Source: Lachnospiraceae bacterium (GTDB lineage: Bacteria; Bacillota_A; Clostridia; Lachnospirales; Lachnospiraceae). Taken from it: DNA of 10,295 nucleotides. Where the stretch lies: the NCBI GenBank assembly GCA_024690425.1, contig JAILCT010000075.1, forward strand, positions 1 through 10,295, read 5' to 3'. Positions 5,653-10,295 of this stretch are shown here, in pieces; the first letter of the stretch is position 1, and each line of letters starts with the position of its first letter. The notes under the pieces are model-generated. The model ran no database searches. It had not been told where the DNA came from and saw nothing but the letters and a program-made list of their open reading frames with translations. The position numbers and the translations under genes were made by a program.

Positions 5653-8600
5653 ATGAACAAAAAAAGTCTTGGCAAACATATGTCGATGCCGGCGGCATTG
5701 GCTTTTTCGATAGGAACCAGCATAGGATGGGGGTCGCTTGTAGTTACCTGTAATACATATCTGGCACAGGCCGGACCGGCCGGAAGTGTCATCGGGCTTA
5801 TACTCGGAGGAGTGACCATGCTTCTCATCAGCCGCAGTTATTCATTCCTGATGAGAATGTATCCCGAAGCAGGAGGTACTTACAGCTTCTCGAAGGAAGT
5901 TCTCGGTTATGACTACGGGTTCCTTACCGCCTGGTTTCTTCTTATGACATATCTTGCCATACTGTGGGCGAATGCAACATCACTTCCTTTGTTCTCACGG
6001 ATCTTTCTGGGAGATATCTTCAGGTTCGGGAAGCTCTATACAATATTCGGATACGATGTTTATGTCGGAGAGATACTGTTATCTGTTGTCGCGATCGTAA
6101 TCACCGTATTTGTGTGCTCCCGTTTCAGGCGGGCGATCGATACGGCCATGGTCATTCTTGTGGGAATATTGATCCTAGGAATCACAATATGCTTTTTGGC
6201 ATCCGTATTCGGTGGAAGTATAGGCAAGCCCTGCTTCATTGAAGATACCAATGCCCTAAAGCAGGTTTTTGAGATCGCCGTCATATCACCATGGGCATTT
6301 ATCGGTTTTGAAAACATCTCGCATTTTACAGAGGAATTCACATTTGACCGGCGCAAGATCAACAGGATCTTCACCGCATCCCTAACAATAACTCTCGCAC
6401 TGTATATAATGATAACCCTGCTGTCTGTTACAGCCTATCCCGACCGTTATTCAAGCTGGACCGGGTATATAGCGGATCTTAACAATCTAAGCGGATTGGA
6501 AGCTCTGCCTCCCTTCTATGCTGCCGATCACTATCTTGGAAGCACCGGTGTGTTCATATTGATGTTCGTTCTTCTGGCTCTTATAATCACCAGTCTTCTG
6601 GGTAACACCTCTGCTCTTGGAAGGCTGATCTATTCGATGGCAAAGGATGGGATCGTGTATGCCGGATTCGGAGAGCTTGACCGGCATCATATCCCCGGGA
6701 AGGCAATGATCCTTGTGGGCGCGGTATCAGTTCTTATACCCTTTGCCGGCAGAACAGCCATAGGCTGGATCGTGGATGTAACCACCAGAGGAGCCACCCT
6801 TATATACGCACTTACCTGTGCGGCATCCATAAAGCTGGCCAAAAAGTCAGGTAATGCGGGTGAAGTCAAGGCAGGCAGGGCCGGTTTGTTCATAATGGCA
6901 GTATTTGGTGCATATCTGCTGATTTCCGACATCATAACAAGAAGTTCGATATCCAAGGAAGCATTTTTCATGTTCATCGTCTGGAGCGTACTCGGGTTTG
7001 CATATTTCAGGCAGATATTGAAAAAAGATACGGAAAAGCATTTCGGTTCATCTGCCATAGTATGGGTCGCACTGCTGAGCCTCGTGTTTTTTGTTTCTTT
7101 TGTGTGGATGAAGCAGTCAATGATCTCATCCGATGATTCAACAAAAGAGGCAGTGCTTGATCATTACAGGAGCATTGCCGAGACTGATCCTTACGAAGCC
7201 GAGCAGGTGAATGATTTTATTGAAAGGCAGTTCGAAATACGTGAGAACAATACCACCAGGGTCGTATTTATCACCATGATCATGTTCGGTTTCGTGCTTT
7301 CCGTAATGCTTACGAATCACACTTACATGTCGAAGCGCTCCTTAGAGAGCGAGGTGCGGGCCAATACCGATTCCATGACCGGCGTCAGGAACAAGCATGC
7401 CTATCTTATCAGGGAGGGCGAGATCAATGAAGCCATCTCCTCCGGAACGATAAGGAACTTTGCAGTTGTTGTATGCGATGTTAACGGACTCAAGAAGGTC
7501 AATGATACCTTAGGCCACAAGGCGGGTGATGAGTATATCATTGCGGCCGCCAGGATGCTTGGGGAGATATTCCAGCACAGTCCCATCTACAGGGTTGGCG
7601 GTGATGAGTTTCTTGTGATCATATCCGGAAGGGATTACAACGTAAGGGGTGAACTCATGCGTATTCTGCATGAGCGTTCCAAGGATCATATAACAAGCGG
7701 CGGTGTAGTGGTTGCGGGAGGAATATCTGATTATATATCGGATGTCGATGCGGAAGTAAACGATGTATTTACCAGGGCCGACAAGAAGATGTATGAAGAG
7801 AAGAAGTTTCTTAAGAGCATGGACGAAGCCGAAAGAGAAGATGAAGCACCGGATGCATTGAGAGCCGGAACTATCCCGGGTAACCTGATAGAGGATAATT
7901 TCATCCTGAATATCAGAAGATGCATAATGATAGTTGATGACGAGGTGATCAATCAACAGCTTCTTGGCAATATGCTGGAGGATGATTATGAATTGCTCTA
8001 TGCATCCGACGGAGTGGATGCACTCGAAAAGATCGTGGAACACAGAGAAGAGATAGCACTTGTTTTACTCGACCTTATCATGCCGAAGATGGGCGGAGTG
8101 GAGCTTCTCGGGAGATTGAAAGAGGACCCGGAGCTTAAGCTCATACCGGTTATCGTGCTTACATCCGACCAGTCTTCCGAAGTAGAATGCCTAAAGCTCG
8201 GTGCTGCCGATTTTATATTAAAGCCTTATCCCGTGCCTGATGTAATAAAGGCCAGGATCAATAAGTGTATCGAATATTCGGAGGACAGGGACATCATCAA
8301 TTCCACCGAGAGGGACAGCCTTACGAGCCTGTTCAATACCGAGTATTTCCTGCGATATGTCAAGCTGTTCGACCGGCATTATCCCGATCATCCCATGGAT
8401 GCCATCGTTATTTACATAAACAAGTTCCATATAATCAACGAAAGATACGGTAAGGAATACGGTAACCTCCTGCTGCGCCGTGTGGGTGAGAAGGTACGGC
8501 AGCAGGCAAGAAAGCTGGGAGGTATATCCTGCCGCCATGAAGCGGATGTATTCTATATCTATTCGCCCCACATTGAAGATTATACGGATGTACAGGAAAA

Positions 8601-10014
8601 GCTGAGCGCTAATCTTGTCGAAGAACTTAAGCTTCCGGAAGATATGAATTCAACGGGCCATGACCGGAACGTCCGCTTAAGGCTCGGAGTTTATTATAAT
8701 GTTGACAAAACGATAGATATTGAAAGACGTTTTGACAGGGCCAAGATGGCCGCCGTGAATGTCAAGGGTGACTATATCAGTTCAATAGGCCGGTATGATG
8801 AGGAAATGCACAAGGAAATGTTGTTCAGGGAACGCCTTCTTGAGGATTTCAGGGTAGGACTCGATAACAGGAACTTCACGGTATACTTCCAGCCCAAGTT
8901 CGATATAAGGCATAAGGATCCCGTCCTCTCAAGTGCCGAAGCCCTGGTGCGCTGGATCCATCCCGAGTTCGGGCTTATAAGCCCCGGAGTGTTCATCCCG
9001 CTTCTTGAAGAACACGGACTTATATTGGAGCTTGACCGGTATGTATGGAATGAGACAGCGGAATACATAAGACGGTGCAAGGATACCTACGGCTTCTCCG
9101 TTCCGATATCGGTAAATGTATCGAGAATAGATATGCTGATGCCAGACCTTAAGGAAATACTCAGCGAGATAATGCAGCGGTTTTCTCTTACGACCGATGA
9201 CATCATTCTGGAAATAACCGAAAGCGCCTACACAGGCGATTCCGAGCAGATCATCTCCATGGCCGGTGAGCTTCGCGGAATGGATATGGGCTTTAGGATC
9301 GAGATGGATGACTTCGGCACAGGTTATTCATCGCTCGGCATGCTGTCAAGCCTGCCGGTGGATGTATTAAAGCTTGATATGTCTTTCATAAGGAATGCGT
9401 TCGGAGCCAACCGGGATATGAGGATGATAGAGCTTATCATAGACATCGCGGATTATCTGAATGTTCCGGTCATAGCCGAGGGTGTGGAAACCGAAGAGCA
9501 GTATCTGACCTTAAAGGCAATGGGCTGCGACATAGTTCAGGGCTACTATTTCTCACGGCCCGTTCCGAAAGACGATTTTTCAAAACTCCTTGAAGAGAGA
9601 AGCCGTATAAAGGTTCCCAAGCTGCCAAACAGACGCAGGAACCACACGAGTATTTCAAAGGCACTTACCAATGATTACGAACGGATTTACAATATAGATA
9701 CATTATCCGACTGCTACCTGCAGTTTTATACAGGGCCCGGCGGTGAGCTTCAGCTTAGGGGGGATAACTCCTCTTTCTATGACACCGGTTTAGACGAGAT
9801 AACCGAGCATGTGGTGGATGAGGACAGGGACCGTCTTCTTAAGGCTCTTGACAGGGACAATCTGTCAATAATGGCAGGATCATCCGAAGTATTTGAGATC
9901 GGATACAGGAAAAAAATAAATAATGAAGTGATCCCATATATCCTGCGCACCATTCATACAAGAAACAGGGATGAAAACCACGTTGTCATCGGAATCTCCA
10001 ATAATAAGGCTTGA
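5653..10014 (+). CDS. APC-family permease fused to GGDEF-REC-GGDEF-EAL-PAS cyclic-di-GMP module
   Basis: A 1453-aa inner-membrane protein. Residues 12-455 form an APC-superfamily amino-acid permease with about 12 membrane segments; GTSIGWGSL (21-29) marks unwound TM1 and FIGFENISHFTEEF (216-229) is the TM6 region. An added pair of segments (about 466-487 and 536-554) encloses a roughly 48-residue external loop. Cytoplasmic domains follow. GGDEF-1 (about 570-715) keeps D609, N617 and GGDEF (649-653), but the usual RxxD inhibitory site is absent (FQHS). A receiver domain (about 756-873) has D762/D763, phospho-acceptor D807, T837 and K857. GGDEF-2 (about 885-1047) is degenerate, with EADVF at 963-967. 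The EAL domain (about 1056-1310) keeps EALVR (1096-1100), N1155, E1187, D1219/D1220, K1240, E1276 and Q1296, as in active phosphodiesterases. The tail (1341-1450) resembles a PAS fold. It should both make and degrade cyclic-di-GMP; sensing a transported solute is inference. Confidence 0.93.
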   Translation: MNKKSLGKHMSMPAALAFSIGTSIGWGSLVVTCNTYLAQAGPAGSVIGLILGGVTMLLISRSYSFLMRMYPEAGGTYSFSKEVLGYDYGFLTAWFLLMTYLAILWANATSLPLFSRIFLGDIFRFGKLYTIFGYDVYVGEILLSVVAIVITVFVCSRFRRAIDTAMVILVGILILGITICFLASVFGGSIGKPCFIEDTNALKQVFEIAVISPWAFIGFENISHFTEEFTFDRRKINRIFTASLTITLALYIMITLLSVTAYPDRYSSWTGYIADLNNLSGLEALPPFYAADHYLGSTGVFILMFVLLALIITSLLGNTSALGRLIYSMAKDGIVYAGFGELDRHHIPGKAMILVGAVSVLIPFAGRTAIGWIVDVTTRGATLIYALTCAASIKLAKKSGNAGEVKAGRAGLFIMAVFGAYLLISDIITRSSISKEAFFMFIVWSVLGFAYFRQILKKDTEKHFGSSAIVWVALLSLVFFVSFVWMKQSMISSDDSTKEAVLDHYRSIAETDPYEAEQVNDFIERQFEIRENNTTRVVFITMIMFGFVLSVMLTNHTYMSKRSLESEVRANTDSMTGVRNKHAYLIREGEINEAISSGTIRNFAVVVCDVNGLKKVNDTLGHKAGDEYIIAAARMLGEIFQHSPIYRVGGDEFLVIISGRDYNVRGELMRILHERSKDHITSGGVVVAGGISDYISDVDAEVNDVFTRADKKMYEEKKFLKSMDEAEREDEAPDALRAGTIPGNLIEDNFILNIRRCIMIVDDEVINQQLLGNMLEDDYELLYASDGVDALEKIVEHREEIALVLLDLIMPKMGGVELLGRLKEDPELKLIPVIVLTSDQSSEVECLKLGAADFILKPYPVPDVIKARINKCIEYSEDRDIINSTERDSLTSLFNTEYFLRYVKLFDRHYPDHPMDAIVIYINKFHIINERYGKEYGNLLLRRVGEKVRQQARKLGGISCRHEADVFYIYSPHIEDYTDVQEKLSANLVEELKLPEDMNSTGHDRNVRLRLGVYYNVDKTIDIERRFDRAKMAAVNVKGDYISSIGRYDEEMHKEMLFRERLLEDFRVGLDNRNFTVYFQPKFDIRHKDPVLSSAEALVRWIHPEFGLISPGVFIPLLEEHGLILELDRYVWNETAEYIRRCKDTYGFSVPISVNVSRIDMLMPDLKEILSEIMQRFSLTTDDIILEITESAYTGDSEQIISMAGELRGMDMGFRIEMDDFGTGYSSLGMLSSLPVDVLKLDMSFIRNAFGANRDMRMIELIIDIADYLNVPVIAEGVETEEQYLTLKAMGCDIVQGYYFSRPVPKDDFSKLLEERSRIKVPKLPNRRRNHTSISKALTNDYERIYNIDTLSDCYLQFYTGPGGELQLRGDNSSFYDTGLDEITEHVVDEDRDRLLKALDRDNLSIMAGSSEVFEIGYRKKINNEVIPYILRTIHTRNRDENHVVIGISNNKA

Positions 10015-10039
10015 CGAAGCCGGGGGCGTGTGATATATT
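10011..10039 (+). promoter_or_regulatory. Promoter of the tRNA-Arg gene, overlapping the preceding stop codon
   Basis: TTGACG (10011-10016), a 17-base spacer and TATATT (10034-10039) match sigma-A consensus at 5/6 each. The TGA stop of the fusion gene lies inside the -35 element. Transcription would begin near 10046, giving a leader of about 38 bases before the mature tRNA. Confidence 0.75.
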
Positions 10040-10083
10040 TAAGGACGTCGTCAAGACAGGAATCTTAATATGCAGGTTCATAT

Positions 10084-10157
10084 GTGTGCGTAGCTCAGCT
10101 GGATAGAGCGTTTGGCTACGGACCAAAAGGTCGGGGGTTCGAATCCTCTCGCACACG
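10084..10157 (+). tRNA. tRNA-Arg (anticodon ACG)
   Basis: A complete 74-base cloverleaf. The acceptor stem GTGTGCG pairs fully with CGCACAC. The D arm is GCTC/GAGC, the anticodon stem TTTGG/CCAAA with loop CTACGGA gives anticodon ACG, the variable loop is AGGTC, and the T arm carries GTTCGAATC with two G-T pairs in its stem. The discriminator base is G and is followed by CGA, so the CCA end is not encoded and must be added enzymatically. A34 is normally deaminated to inosine by TadA so that it reads CGU, CGC and CGA codons. Confidence 0.96.
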
Positions 10158-10168
10158 CGAAAATCAAG

Positions 10169-10205
10169 AGACCCGGGAAGCATCTTCCCGGGTCTTTATC
10201 ATTTT
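10169..10205 (+). terminator. Intrinsic terminator after tRNA-Arg
   Basis: AGACCCGGGAAG (10169-10180) and CTTCCCGGGTCT (10184-10195) form a perfect 12-bp GC-rich stem with a three-base loop, followed by a T-rich tract. It would end the tRNA transcript and any read-through from the fusion gene. The tract is broken by A and C residues; in the opposite direction there is no T run of similar quality. Confidence 0.92.
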
Positions 10206-10229
10206 ATTCTAATATGCTACACTTAATCC

Positions 10230-10295
10230 ATGAAGGCTATAAACATATACGCACTGACAAGGATCGACAAGGCTTCGGACATCGCCAGGTTCGAT
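10230..10295 (+). CDS. Start of an unidentified protein, 3' end beyond the window
   Basis: An open frame of 22 codons starts at ATG 10230 (MKAINIYALTRIDKA...) and has no stop before the edge. It lies 25 bases beyond the tRNA terminator region, where a new gene would be expected, and codon use looks like that of the neighbours. The N-terminus resembles a conserved start I associate with a Lachnospiraceae protein family of uncertain function, but too little is visible to name it. There is no Shine-Dalgarno site. A TAATAT at 10210-10215 would place a transcription start only some 8 bases before the ATG, so a very short leader is possible. Confidence 0.5.
   Translation, partial: MKAINIYALTRIDKASDIARFD

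Noticed and set aside
7510..8043. Minus-strand 177-aa frame within the fusion gene
   Set aside because: It is antisense to the intact GGDEF and receiver domains; long antisense frames are expected from the codon use of this gene.
9986..10183. Minus-strand 65-aa frame across the tRNA (contains RIRTPDLLVRSQTLYPAEL)
   Set aside because: This is the well-known spurious translation of the antisense of a tRNA gene.
10084..10205. Integration (attachment) site at the tRNA gene
   Set aside because: No integrase gene and no repeat of the tRNA 3' end are present in the window.

Overview
The window looks like a chromosomal segment of a Gram-positive, anaerobic Bacillota, most likely a Lachnospiraceae of the Butyrivibrio/Pseudobutyrivibrio type. 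This is an inference from moderate GC coding sequence, AT-rich intergenic DNA, AAGGAG ribosome-binding sites, sigma-A-type promoters, an FtsX/MacA-like exporter of Gram-positive design, and a very large multidomain cyclic-di-GMP protein with a PAS-like tail. No mobile element, phage gene or CRISPR array was found.

Layout. Positions 1-3790 hold a minus-strand operon for a three-part ABC exporter: membrane-fusion adaptor (3790-2303), LolD/MacB-type ATPase with a lysine-rich N-terminal extension (2255-1335) and a large FtsX-type permease that runs off the left edge (1310-1). A near-consensus promoter (TTGACT-N17-TATAAT) drives it. Back to back with it, a plus-strand promoter precedes a complete low-molecular-weight protein-tyrosine phosphatase (3983-4447).

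Positions 4448-5106 form a 659-base non-coding region with three layers of repeats: degenerate 14-base tandem repeats just after the phosphatase; a striking array of six inverted-repeat units (twelve alternating copies of RCACGCA / TGCGTGY, each pair 34-35 bases end to end, with unit-to-unit spacing close to whole helical turns); and an AT-rich 23-base direct repeat just before the next gene.

Positions 5107-10014 carry a Nudix hydrolase (164 aa) followed, 51 bases later, by a 1453-aa fusion protein: amino-acid permease (APC superfamily) - extra transmembrane hairpin with an external loop - GGDEF (intact) - receiver - GGDEF (degenerate) - EAL (intact) - PAS-like tail. It looks like a transporter-derived sensor or 'transceptor' that could set cyclic-di-GMP levels according to an external solute. 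A promoter overlapping its stop codon drives tRNA-Arg(ACG) at 10084-10157, which ends in a strong intrinsic terminator. A new reading frame starts at 10230 and runs off the right edge.

The two observations most worth following up are the six-unit inverted-repeat array and the permease/cyclic-di-GMP fusion directly downstream of it.
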